NCBI GenBank assembly: GCA_019192445.1
Contig: JAHCMK010000007.1
Location: forward strand, 96,919-160,918
DNA: 64,000 nucleotides
Direction: 5' to 3'
Source of the DNA: Oceanococcus sp. HetDA_MAG_MS8
GTDB lineage: Bacteria > Pseudomonadota > Gammaproteobacteria > Nevskiales > Oceanococcaceae
The notes beneath the pieces were generated by a model. The model saw nothing but the letters and a program-made list of their open reading frames with translations. It was not told the DNA's origin and did not search any database. Positions within the stretch are counted from its first letter, which is position 1. Each line of letters begins with the position of its first letter. The position numbers and the translations under genes are program-made. Positions 16,272 through 24,705 of the stretch are shown here, one piece after another.

Positions 16272-19200
16272 ATGGCGCGCTTTCCCGAAATCAAGCCCGC
16301 AGCGTTTTCTGCTGGGCAGTACGAGCCCGACATCCTGCAGTGGTGGGAGGAGCAGGGCATATTCCAGCGTCAGCTCCAGCTACGCGCCGACGCGCCTACC
16401 TTCAGCTTTTACGAAGGTCCGCCAACGGCGAATGGTCGTCCCGGTGTGCACCATGTTCTGGCGCGCACCATCAAGGACACCTTCTGCCGCTACAAGGCTA
16501 TGTGCGGCTACCGCGTCGAGCGCAAGGCCGGCTGGGATACGCATGGCTTGCCGGTCGAGATCGAGGTGGAAAAAACCCTGGGTCTGAAGAACCGCGCCGA
16601 GATTGAGGCCTACGGCATCGAGGCCTACAACCAGGCCTGCCGCGAGAGCGTGAATAAGTACACCTCGTTGTGGAACGACCTCACCCGGCGTACCGGCTAT
16701 TGGGTGGATCTGGACAACCCCTATGTCACCTACGAGAACAACTACATCGAGTCGGTGTGGTGGTTGCTCAAACGACTAGCCGACAAGGACTTGCTGTACC
16801 GCGGGCACAAGATTCACTGGTACAGCCCCGGCACCGGCACCGTACTCAGCTCGCATGAGGTCTCCCTGGGCTACAAGGAAGTGGATGACCCTTCGGTTAC
16901 CGTGCGCTTCCCGCTGGCGGATGCGGAGGGCGTGTTCTTCCTGGCCTGGACCACCACGCCCTGGACGCTGCCATCCAACCTGCTGCTGGCCGTGGGCGCC
17001 AGCCTGGATTATGTGCGCGTGCAATGTGGTGAGGAGCAGCTGATTCTGGCGGCCGCCCTGGCGCCGCAGGTGCTCAAGGACCGCGACTACACCGTGCTGG
17101 CCGAGCTCAAGGGCAGTGACCTCATCGGTATGCGATACCAGCCGGTCTTCGATCACTTTGCTGATCATCCCGGCGCTTTCCGGGTGGTCGGGGCGGATTA
17201 CGTCACCACCGAGGACGGTACGGGCATTGTGCATACCGCACCCGCCTTTGGTGCCGACGATTACGCCACTGCCCAGCGTGAGCAGGTGGAGATGGTCAAC
17301 CCCGTGGGCCGGGATGGGCACTTCTTGCCCGAGGTGCCCTTGGTTGGCGGACTGTGGTTCAAAGAAGCCGATTCGGTGATCTGTCGCGACCTCAAAGAGC
17401 GCGGTCTGCTGTTCGCGCGTGAGCAATATCGCCACAACTACCCGCATGACTGGCGCAAGGGCACGCCGCTGATGTCCTACCCGGTGGAGAGCTGGTTTGT
17501 GCGCACCACCGCCTTTAAAGATCGGCTGGTGGAGCTCAATGCCAGCATCAACTGGCAGCCTGAGCATGTAGGCCGGGGGCGCTTCGGGGAATGGCTGTCC
17601 AACAATGTGGACTGGGCCTTGTCGCGGCATCGCTTCTGGGGCACACCGCTACCGATCTGGGTGAATGACCAAAACCCCGAAGACTATGTGGTGATTGGCT
17701 CGGTGGCCGAGCTCAAGAATAAGGTGCCCGCCGAGCAGTGGCCGGGGGAAGAGCTGGATCTGCACCGGCCTGGCGTTGACAACCTGCATTGGCCAGCGGC
17801 CGATGGTGGCACTTACCGCCGTGTGCCGGAGATCATCGACGTCTGGTTTGATTCCGGTGCCATGCCCTTCGCCCAATGGCATTACCCCTTCGAGAACAAG
17901 GCCGAGTTCGAGCGCGCATTCCCGGCCGACTTCATCGCCGAAGGTCTGGACCAAACCCGGGGCTGGTTCTACACCCTGCATGCCATTGCCACCCTGGTGA
18001 TGGATTCGGTGGCGTATCGCAACGTGGTGGTCAACGGCCTGCTGCTGGACGCCAAGGGCGAGAAGATGTCCAAGTCCAAGGGCAACACCGTCGATCCCTT
18101 CGAGGCCGTGGATGAGCATGGCGCCGACGGCTTGCGCTGGTACTTGATGGCGGCCTCGCCACCCTGGGAGAACGTCAAGTACGACAATGCCGGCGTGCTA
18201 GAAACCCGGCGCAAGCTCTTCCTGACCCTGGCCAACGTCTACGGCTTCTTCGCCACCTACGCCAACATCGACGGCCTGGATCCCAGCCAGGATGCGCCGC
18301 CAATCAATGAGCGACCGGAGCTGGACCGCTGGCTGCTGTCCCGGCTGCACAGCACCATCGCGGTGTGTCGCGAAGCCCTGGATGCCTACAATCCCACCCG
18401 GGCGGCCAGAGCCATCGAAACCCTGGTGGATGATCTGTCTAATTGGTACATCCGCCGCTCGCGGCCCGTGTTCTGGGCGGGTAAAAAAGACACCGGCGTG
18501 GCCGATGGCGACAAGCGCGCCGCCTACGCCACCACCTACGAGGTGCTGCTCAGCGTCTCCCGGCTGATGGCCCCCATCGCGCCCTTCTTTGCCGACTGGT
18601 TGCATCAGGCTTTGCTGCGCTCGCAGGAGCCCGAGTCCTCCGTGCACCTGGCGGACTATCCTCAGGCCGAATCCGATCTGATCGATGCGGCTCTGGAAAC
18701 GCGCATCGATCTGGCGCGTCGCGTCGTCTCCACCGCCCTGCAGCTACGCAATACGCACAAGATCAATGTGCGTCAGCCGCTGTCTCGCGTGATTGTGGTC
18801 ACCGAGGCCAGCGTGCGCGAAGCCGATCTGGCTCTGGTGCGCAGCCAGATCTGCGAAGAAGTGAATGTGGATACGCTGGAAACGGTGGAGGCCGGAGCGG
18901 GCATCGTCACCCGCAGTGCCAAGGCCAACTTCCGCTTGCTGGGCAAGCGGGCTGGCAAGCAAATGAAGGCCGTCGCCGCCGCGATTGCCGCGCTGGATGA
19001 CGCCCAACTGCAAAGCTACAGCGAGCAGGGCCGTCTAGAATTGACTCTGAGCGACGGCAGCGAGTTCGCGCTGGAAGAGGGCGATCTGCTGATTGAGTCT
19101 CAAGGCCTGGAGGGTTGGGCCGTGGCGCGCGAAGCCGGCGTGACCGTAGCGCTGGACACGGCCCTGACGCCCGAACTGCTGGCCCGTGGCTACGCCCGGG

Positions 19201-19445
19201 AGCTGATCAACCGCATTCAGAACGAGCGCAAACGGCGTGACCTAGATGTGACCGCGCGCATCAGCGTGCAGTACCGCGCCGCAGAGGCCCTGGCTGAGGC
19301 CATTCAGACGCATGCTGAACTCATCGCCAAGGAGACTCTGGCGCTGAGTCTGACTGCTACCTCTACCGACCTCGGCGAGGCCGCCATCGCAACCGACATC
19401 GGCGGCCACGACCTGCAATTCACCCTGGATATTGCCTCCGCATGA
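16272..19445 (+). CDS. ileS: Isoleucine--tRNA ligase, IleS2 (eukaryote-like) type
   Basis: Class I aminoacyl-tRNA synthetase charging tRNA-Ile, with an editing domain. 1057 residues, clearly longer than the roughly 940 of the common bacterial IleS1; sequence phrases such as AGWDTHGLPVEIEVEKTLGL, SLWNDLTRRTGYWVDLDNPYVTYEN and GEKMSKSKGNTVDPFEAVDEHGADGLRWY belong to the IleS2 group, known for tolerance to mupirocin. The HIGH signature at residues 58-61 reads GVHH, with first and third positions exchanged. The KMSKS loop is intact. The open frame extends upstream, but ATG 16272 matches the family start (MARFPEIKP). It overlaps gltX by 4 nt (ATGA). Confidence 0.95.
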   Translation: MARFPEIKPAAFSAGQYEPDILQWWEEQGIFQRQLQLRADAPTFSFYEGPPTANGRPGVHHVLARTIKDTFCRYKAMCGYRVERKAGWDTHGLPVEIEVEKTLGLKNRAEIEAYGIEAYNQACRESVNKYTSLWNDLTRRTGYWVDLDNPYVTYENNYIESVWWLLKRLADKDLLYRGHKIHWYSPGTGTVLSSHEVSLGYKEVDDPSVTVRFPLADAEGVFFLAWTTTPWTLPSNLLLAVGASLDYVRVQCGEEQLILAAALAPQVLKDRDYTVLAELKGSDLIGMRYQPVFDHFADHPGAFRVVGADYVTTEDGTGIVHTAPAFGADDYATAQREQVEMVNPVGRDGHFLPEVPLVGGLWFKEADSVICRDLKERGLLFAREQYRHNYPHDWRKGTPLMSYPVESWFVRTTAFKDRLVELNASINWQPEHVGRGRFGEWLSNNVDWALSRHRFWGTPLPIWVNDQNPEDYVVIGSVAELKNKVPAEQWPGEELDLHRPGVDNLHWPAADGGTYRRVPEIIDVWFDSGAMPFAQWHYPFENKAEFERAFPADFIAEGLDQTRGWFYTLHAIATLVMDSVAYRNVVVNGLLLDAKGEKMSKSKGNTVDPFEAVDEHGADGLRWYLMAASPPWENVKYDNAGVLETRRKLFLTLANVYGFFATYANIDGLDPSQDAPPINERPELDRWLLSRLHSTIAVCREALDAYNPTRAARAIETLVDDLSNWYIRRSRPVFWAGKKDTGVADGDKRAAYATTYEVLLSVSRLMAPIAPFFADWLHQALLRSQEPESSVHLADYPQAESDLIDAALETRIDLARRVVSTALQLRNTHKINVRQPLSRVIVVTEASVREADLALVRSQICEEVNVDTLETVEAGAGIVTRSAKANFRLLGKRAGKQMKAVAAAIAALDDAQLQSYSEQGRLELTLSDGSEFALEEGDLLIESQGLEGWAVAREAGVTVALDTALTPELLARGYARELINRIQNERKRRDLDVTARISVQYRAAEALAEAIQTHAELIAKETLALSLTATSTDLGEAAIATDIGGHDLQFTLDIASA

Positions 19446-20851
19446 GTATCGTTACCCGCTTCCCACCCAGTCCTACGGGTTATCTGCATCTCGGCGGTGC
19501 ACGCACCGCCCTGTACAACTGGCTGTACGCACGCCAGCACGGGGGCAAGTTCATCCTGCGTATCGAAGATACCGACCGTGAGCGCAGCACCCCCGAGGCC
19601 GTGCAGGCCATCCTGGATGGTATGGCCTGGTTGGGTCTGGACTATGACGAAGGGCCGTATTACCAGACCCAGCGCTTTGATCGCTACAAAGCGGTGGTTC
19701 AACAATTACTGGAGGCCGGCCAGGCCTACGTTTGCGATTGCCCGCCGGAGCGCCTAGAACAGGTGCGCGCCGAGCAGATGGAAAAAGGCGGCAAGCCCCG
19801 CTACGACGGCCACTGCCGCCACCGTGATCTGGAGCCAGGGCCGGGGCGAGTAGTGCGCTTCAAGACGCCCCTGGAAGGCGTCATCGGCTGGGAGGATTTG
19901 GTCAAAGGCCCCTTGAGCGTGGCCAACAGCGAACTCGATGATCTGATTATTGCCCGCAGTGACGGCACCCCCACCTACAACCTCTGCGTGGTGGTGGATG
20001 ATCTGGATATGGGCATGACCCACATCCTGCGCGGCGATGACCATGTGAACAACACGCCCCGGCAGTTGCATATCCTGCATGCCCTGGGTGGGGAAGAGCC
20101 ACGCTACGGCCATATCCCCATGATTTTGGGGCCCGATGGCAAGCGCTTGTCCAAGCGGCATGGGGCTGTATCCGTGATGCAATATCGGGACGCTGGCTAT
20201 CTGCCGCAGGCCATGCGTAACTACCTGGCCCGGCTGGGCTGGTCGCATGGTGATGAAGAAATCTTCTCCGACGCGGCGCTGATTGAGGCCTTCAGTCTGG
20301 GAAATGTGCAGCGGTCTCCAGCGCGCTTCGATATGGACAAATTGGGCTGGGTGAATCAGCACTGGCTGCAGAACACCTCCCAAGAAGAGATGGATGCGGC
20401 GCTGAGCGATCTGGCCCAGCGCGAGCAGTTGCGCTGGCAGTCCGGGCCACTGGCCACAGCAGCCGTGGAGTTGCTGGGGTCGCGCTGCAAGACCTTGCGC
20501 GAATTGCTGCAACAGGCCCAGTTCCTGTTCGAGGCTCCCACCAGCTATAACGACAAGGACTGGCAGAAGCAGGTTCGCCCTGAGGTGACGCCGCGAGTGC
20601 TTGGCGCCTTCATGCAGAACCTGCGCAGTCTGGAGCAGTGGACCAGCGAGAGTCTGCAGGGTGCAGCCAAAGACACCGTGGCGCAGTGCGAAGTGGGCTT
20701 TGCCAAGTTGGGCATGCCGGCGCGCCTGGCGTTGGCTGGTCAGGCGCAAGCGCCAGCCCTGGATGGCATTTTGCTGGCTCTGGGGCTGGAGGAGTCCTGT
20801 CGTCGGCTTCAGACCCTAGTGGACCGCATTGGTGGCGAGAGTCCGGTCTGA
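19442..20851 (+). CDS. gltX: Glutamate--tRNA ligase
   Basis: Class I synthetase that charges tRNA-Glu. TRFPPSPTGYLHLGGARTALYNW contains the HIGH-equivalent HLGG; RIEDTDRERS and GPDGKRLSKRHGA (KMSKS-equivalent) follow. The zinc-binding insertion is visible as CDC...YDGHCRH at about residues 98-123. 469 residues, normal length. The C-terminal anticodon-binding half is complete. Start codon overlaps the ileS stop, so expression is probably coupled. Confidence 0.96.
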   Translation: MSIVTRFPPSPTGYLHLGGARTALYNWLYARQHGGKFILRIEDTDRERSTPEAVQAILDGMAWLGLDYDEGPYYQTQRFDRYKAVVQQLLEAGQAYVCDCPPERLEQVRAEQMEKGGKPRYDGHCRHRDLEPGPGRVVRFKTPLEGVIGWEDLVKGPLSVANSELDDLIIARSDGTPTYNLCVVVDDLDMGMTHILRGDDHVNNTPRQLHILHALGGEEPRYGHIPMILGPDGKRLSKRHGAVSVMQYRDAGYLPQAMRNYLARLGWSHGDEEIFSDAALIEAFSLGNVQRSPARFDMDKLGWVNQHWLQNTSQEEMDAALSDLAQREQLRWQSGPLATAAVELLGSRCKTLRELLQQAQFLFEAPTSYNDKDWQKQVRPEVTPRVLGAFMQNLRSLEQWTSESLQGAAKDTVAQCEVGFAKLGMPARLALAGQAQAPALDGILLALGLEESCRRLQTLVDRIGGESPV

Positions 20852-20977
20852 GCCAGCCGTGGAGCGGCTTAGCAATGATTCGGGGTCAAAACACGGGTCG
20901 GGCAAGCAGCTAATTTTGAGGCCCAACAGCTCCGAATGGAGCATGCGGGGACACTCATGGTGATAGAGGAATACGGG

Positions 20978-21877
20978 ATGAAAACGGGGCAGGAAGAGAT
21001 CACTCGCAGCGCAAACCGCGGGCACCGGTCGAGCCGGATGCTGGGCCGGATTCTGGTCTTGGCTGCCATCGTTGCGGTTGCACCGGCCTGGGCGGCGCAG
21101 CAGGATCTGCGCGCCGCAGCGCTAGAGCTGCGCGGCCAATGGTGTCAAGGACATTTGCTGCGCGGACGGACCCAGGCGGGGGCCCAGGTGCAGCTCAACG
21201 GCAAAGCTCTGCGGCTGAGCCCGCAGGGAGAATTCGTGTTCGGGTTTTCCCGCGACGAGGACAGCCCGCAGAGTCTGGAAGTCCGCCTGCCCGATGGCGG
21301 GGTGTGGACGCGCGCTGGGACGCCTTGCAAGCGCGACTACGACATTCAGCGCATTGATGGCTTGCCACCCTCCAAAGTCACTCCCGACGCCAAGGCGTTG
21401 GAGCGGATTCGAGCCGAAGCCGCCGAAACTCGGGCCGCGCGCGATACCGACACCGCCATGACCGCCGTATTCAGTGACTTTATCTGGCCATCCACCGGCA
21501 TTATTTCCGGCGTCTACGGTTCGCAGCGCATTCTCAACGGCCAGCCGCGCCGTCCGCATTTCGGGGTGGATGTGGCCGCGCCCACCGGCACCGAAGTTGT
21601 GGCCCCCGCCGCTGGGGTGGTGCGAATGGCCCATCCGGATATGTATTTCTCCGGGGGGACCTTGATCATCGATCACGGTCACGGCGTTACCTCGTCCTTT
21701 CTGCACCTGTCCAAGATTCATGTCGAGGTGGGGGAATCGGTGGAGCAGGGCCAGCGCATTGCCGACATCGGCGCAACCGGTCGGGTGACCGGCCCGCACC
21801 TGGACTGGAGGATGAACTGGCACAGCGTGCGCGTGGATCCACAGCCTCTGGTGGGGCCGATGCCGGACGCACCCTGA
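20978..21877 (+). CDS. M23 (LytM-type) peptidase-like protein, exported
   Basis: Predicted periplasmic murein peptidase or regulator, 299 residues. A signal sequence follows a basic N-terminus (RMLGRILVLAAIVAVAPAWA). The M23 domain occupies about residues 175-295: GVYGSQRILNGQPRRPHFGVDVAAPTGT (HxxxD zinc ligands) and SSFLHLSKIHVEVG. The last motif is GPHLDWRMNW, with Asp where most M23 enzymes have the second His of HxH; I recall similar HLDW forms in other gammaproteobacterial M23 proteins, so it may be a subfamily trait. ATG 20978 has GAGGA 8-10 nt upstream and was preferred over ATGs at 20936 and 20957. Confidence 0.88.
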   Translation: MKTGQEEITRSANRGHRSSRMLGRILVLAAIVAVAPAWAAQQDLRAAALELRGQWCQGHLLRGRTQAGAQVQLNGKALRLSPQGEFVFGFSRDEDSPQSLEVRLPDGGVWTRAGTPCKRDYDIQRIDGLPPSKVTPDAKALERIRAEAAETRAARDTDTAMTAVFSDFIWPSTGIISGVYGSQRILNGQPRRPHFGVDVAAPTGTEVVAPAAGVVRMAHPDMYFSGGTLIIDHGHGVTSSFLHLSKIHVEVGESVEQGQRIADIGATGRVTGPHLDWRMNWHSVRVDPQPLVGPMPDAP

Positions 21878-21902
21878 CATGATGCCGGGGTTGGTCAGCG
21901 AC

Positions 21903-22244
21903 TTAGCCGGGCGGCCATTGCAGGTCGCGCCCACCGATCAGGTGCAGGTGCAAATGGAATACCGTTTGCCCGGCACCTTCACCGTTGTTGATGACCACCC
22001 TAAACGCATCGGCGTAGCCCAGCTCGGCGGCGATCTTGGGGGCGATTTTGAGCAAGTGTCCCAGTACCGGCGTGTCGTCGTCGCTGGCTTCGGCCAACAT
22101 CGGGATGGGTTTGCGGGGCACCAGCAACACATGCATCGGAGCTTGGGGGTTGATATCGCGGAAGGCCACGCAGTGATCGTCGCGATAAACGATATCTGCC
22201 GGGATCTCAGCTGCAATAATTTTTTCGAACAAGGTTTGGCTCAT
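21903..22244 (-). CDS. Histidine triad (HIT/HINT) nucleotide-binding protein
   Basis: Small purine nucleotide phosphoramidase of the HINT branch, 113 residues. It shows LFEKIIAAEIPADIVYRDDHCVAF and the catalytic triad FHLHLHLIGGR (HxHxHxx). ATG 22244 has AGGAG 7 nt upstream. The physiological substrate of bacterial HINT proteins is generally unknown. It is transcribed towards the M23 gene and away from the glycosyltransferase gene, 59 bp from the latter's start. Confidence 0.93.
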   Translation of the reverse strand: MSQTLFEKIIAAEIPADIVYRDDHCVAFRDINPQAPMHVLLVPRKPIPMLAEASDDDTPVLGHLLKIAPKIAAELGYADAFRVVINNGEGAGQTVFHLHLHLIGGRDLQWPPG

Positions 22245-22303
22245 CAATGCACTCCTGATCAATCAGCGAGGAGCATAACGCGAGGCGCGGGAGAAGATTT
22301 GTT

Positions 22304-23977
22304 ATGAGTCGCTTGCGCGATCTGCTGTATTGGTTTGACCAGGATGATCGGCATAAAGCCTGGCGCTTGGCAGCCTTGGCTTTGCTAGTGCTGGGCTCGG
22401 GTTTGGGTTTGCGCGACCCCTGGCCACCGGGTGAGCCTGAGCTGGCGCTGATGATGCGTGATATGGCGTTGAGCGGGGAGTGGCTGATCCCGTTTCGCGC
22501 AGGACTACCCTTTAGCGAACATCCGCCTCTGGTGATATGGCTGGGCGCCTCTATTTATTCCCTCAGCGGCAGCTTGCGCCTGGCGGTGTTGCTGCCTAGC
22601 TTGCTTGCGGCCTTCGGCATGCTGTGGCTGGTCTACGACTTAGGCCGGCGTATATGGGGCCTGCGCGTCGGGCGTTTGGCTGCGATCACACTACTGTGTA
22701 CCTTCCAGTTCACCTTGCAGGCTCACCGCGGGCAAGTGGATATGGTTTATGCCTTCTTCATTTGCTTAGGCCTGTACACCTTGCTGCGTTATTTACTGCT
22801 GGAAAATAGCCCGCGCTGGCTGGTCAGTAGTGGTGCAGCGATGGGTTTTGCCACGCTCAGTAATGGTGCCGGCTACGTGGTCCTGGCGCTGTTGGTGCCT
22901 TGGTGGTGGATGCGTCGCCGGGATTGGGAAGAGCTGCCAGCACGACCGGGTACAGCTTTGCTGTGGCCCTTGCTTGGCGGTTTTGCGGGTGTGCTCCTAG
23001 CCTGGGTATTGCCAGCCCTGGCCTTTGTCAGTGGTGCTGATGATCCAGCTTTGGATCGCTTTCGTGCGGCATTGCCCATGAGCCTGTTAGGGGGGTGGGA
23101 TTTATTCCTGAGTGAGCCTCCAAGACCCCTGTGGTACTTGCCCCTACAAACCTTAATGCTCTGGCTGCCGCTCAGCCTGCTGTTGCCCTGGTTAATGCCC
23201 ATTTGGCGTCAGCGCTTGCGAGTGGAGGACCCGCGCACCGGCCTATTGCTGGGCTATGTCTTCGCCCTGCTGCTGTTTTATATGTTTCTACCCGGCAGGC
23301 ATGGGGTGCAGGTTCTACCGGCTTTGCCGGCCATGGCACTGTTAGTCGGAGCCAATATTGGTGGGACTTGGTGGCGCCCCAGTGTGCAATGGCTGAGTCG
23401 CGGCACCCTGATAGTTGTGGGGGTGATCCTGACTGGCTTTGCCACTCAGGCGGTGCTGAACCCAGACTGGTTTGGTGTGCGTTTGCCACCAGATACCCCT
23501 CTAGGCTTGGTGGTTTTTGTCGGTGGGCTTGGTGTCTTAGCTTTGGTGCTGGCGGTGGTTTTCAACCTACGCAGTCGGCACCAAGCTTTGGCTCTGCCGG
23601 TTTTTATTGGTTTGTCGTGGATGCTGGTGGGCTGGGGTTTGTACCCCTGGTTGAACGATGTACGCACGCCCAATTCCCTGATGTTGGTCGCGGATACTCA
23701 GCTCGAGGATTGGGCAGGCAACAAGCCCGCTCGTTGGGGCATGCTGGACTGGCGGGCCCAATTTGTACTGGCCAGTCGATATCCCATACAACCCTTAACG
23801 GCCGACGCCGTGCACCAGTTTTGCGTGGCGGCTGGTGCGGAGCAACGGGCGATCCTCGGGCCCGTGGAGCTTCTACGGATGCAGCCAGGGCTACGGCCTT
23901 TGCAGGAGCTGGGCATTCGACATCGCGCGCATTGGGCTATGGCCAATTGCCCGGCGGCTGAAGGCCCTTCAGTCTGA
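22304..23977 (+). CDS. Membrane glycosyltransferase of the GT39/ArnT-like family
   Basis: Multispanning GT-C enzyme, 557 residues with about 11-12 hydrophobic segments, expected to use a polyprenyl-phosphate sugar on the periplasmic face. After the first segment comes RDPWPPGEPELALMMRDMALSGEWLIPFRAG, which matches the first periplasmic loop of PMT/ArnT proteins, where acidic residues act in catalysis, followed by FSEHPPLVIWLGASIYSLSG. The C-terminal soluble part is short, about 130 residues. Substrate cannot be told: lipid A aminoarabinose transfer by ArnT is one option, but no arn genes are here. ATG 22304 lies downstream of GGGAG. Confidence 0.85.
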   Translation: MSRLRDLLYWFDQDDRHKAWRLAALALLVLGSGLGLRDPWPPGEPELALMMRDMALSGEWLIPFRAGLPFSEHPPLVIWLGASIYSLSGSLRLAVLLPSLLAAFGMLWLVYDLGRRIWGLRVGRLAAITLLCTFQFTLQAHRGQVDMVYAFFICLGLYTLLRYLLLENSPRWLVSSGAAMGFATLSNGAGYVVLALLVPWWWMRRRDWEELPARPGTALLWPLLGGFAGVLLAWVLPALAFVSGADDPALDRFRAALPMSLLGGWDLFLSEPPRPLWYLPLQTLMLWLPLSLLLPWLMPIWRQRLRVEDPRTGLLLGYVFALLLFYMFLPGRHGVQVLPALPAMALLVGANIGGTWWRPSVQWLSRGTLIVVGVILTGFATQAVLNPDWFGVRLPPDTPLGLVVFVGGLGVLALVLAVVFNLRSRHQALALPVFIGLSWMLVGWGLYPWLNDVRTPNSLMLVADTQLEDWAGNKPARWGMLDWRAQFVLASRYPIQPLTADAVHQFCVAAGAEQRAILGPVELLRMQPGLRPLQELGIRHRAHWAMANCPAAEGPSV

Positions 23978-24150
23978 ATTGCGGTGCCGGTAATGCCGGT
24001 GTGCAGCAGTACGGACCAGAAGTAGCCGCTACCGAAGGTATTTCTTCGCGAAGAGTTCCTCGTCAGGCTGAAAAAAAGAGTTTCTTGCGTTTTAGCGGGA
24101 GGATGGATTTGGGCTGCCGACCGCAGCGCGGGAGCGTCTGCCGGCAGAGC

Positions 24151-24317
24151 TAAGCGCCTGTGTCCTCCGCGCCGCTGCGCGGTTCCCTCCGGGTCGCGCC
24201 GTTATGGGGGGCGTCTCGACGCAACGTCCTGTTGCGGCGAGACTCAATCCGGCGTCCTGCCGGATTGTCCCCCGGCACTCTGCGCCCCTGCGGCGCTCCC
24301 CCTCAATCAGGCGCTTA
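24151..24317 (-). repeat. Structured GGA-rich element, copy A (inverted relative to copy B)
   Basis: Read on the minus strand: closing stem 5' arm TAAGCGCCTG (24317-24308); linker ATTGAGGG; box GGAGCGCCGCAGG (24299-24287); hairpin CAATCCGGC-aggac-GCCGGATTG (24267-24245); hairpin with GTCTCG and GCAAC arms around AGGAC (24243-24213); a 32-nt block (24192-24161) with a CCGCGC-agcg-GCGCGG hairpin; then closing stem 3' arm CAGGCGCTTA (24160-24151). Seven GGA triplets occur, two in hairpin loops. It may be a non-coding RNA or a folded dispersed repeat. Confidence 0.75.
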
Positions 24318-24401
24318 ACTGTGCCGCCAGCCGCTTTCGAGCCTTGCCACGCACTGAGGGGGTGGCAGTCGATGTGGGGTTCGGGGCCGGGGCGCGTTGA
24401 G

Positions 24402-24576
24402 CCGTTGGGGCCGCATTCAGGAGGAGCGCCGCAGGCACCTGGAGCGACTGTGGTCAATCGGCCATGGACGGCCGATTGAGGCTTGCCGCGACAGGACGTC
24501 GCGTCAAGCTGGCCACACAAAGCGTAGGGTGCCGGAGGGAACCGCGCAGCGGCGCGGGGGACAGCGGCCCCAACGG
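24402..24576 (+). repeat. Structured GGA-rich element, copy B
   Basis: Same order as copy A: closing stem CCGTTGGGGCCGC (24402-24414); linker ATTCAGGA; box GGAGCGCCGCAGG (24423-24435); hairpin TCAATCGGCC-atggac-GGCCGATTGA (24454-24479); hairpin GCTTG/CGCGAC-aggac-GTCGCG/CAAGC (24481-24509); a 32-nt block (24532-24563) that matches copy A at 31 of 32 positions; and the closing stem 3' arm GCGGCCCCAACGG (24564-24576). Stem sequences differ from copy A but pairing is kept, which argues for selection on the fold. No promoter or U-run terminator was seen for it. Confidence 0.75.
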
Positions 24577-24621
24577 ACCGACCCGCATCGGCGGGCGCCA
24601 CGGTTAACCAGACTCATTAGC

Positions 24622-24655
24622 AAAAAAAAACCGCAGGACCAGGCATCCTGCGGTT
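24622..24655 (-). terminator. Rho-independent terminator of the DUF1329 gene
   Basis: AACCGCAGGA-ccaggca-TCCTGCGGTT (24629-24655) forms a perfect 10-bp stem; on the minus strand it is followed by a run of T (plus-strand A at 24622-24630). Confidence 0.88.
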
Positions 24656-24705
24656 GTGCGGTTTGGACCCGTGCCTCAGTCAAGCATGGGCCGACGTGAT
24701 TGCTT

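Larger units (their letters stand above)
23978..24705. other. Gene-free 728-bp region with inverted structured repeats
   Basis: No convincing protein gene on either strand. From left to right: BLUF-like peptide echoes on the minus strand (23986-24039); a TCTTCGCGAAGA palindrome (24044-24055); a CTGCCG...CGGCAG hairpin (about 24114-24147); element copy A (24151-24317, minus); an 84-nt spacer; element copy B (24402-24576, plus); a CCCGC-atcg-GCGGG hairpin (24582-24595); and the terminator of the DUF1329 gene. Confidence 0.8.

Noticed and set aside
20936..20977. Longer start for the M23 peptidase gene
   Set aside because: ATG 20978 has GAGGA at good distance and leaves a normal signal peptide; the upstream starts add residues without support.
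24092..24601. Open frames of 90-170 codons across the structured elements
   Set aside because: They run through perfect stem arms and both copies would encode unrelated peptides; the conserved signal is base pairing, not protein.
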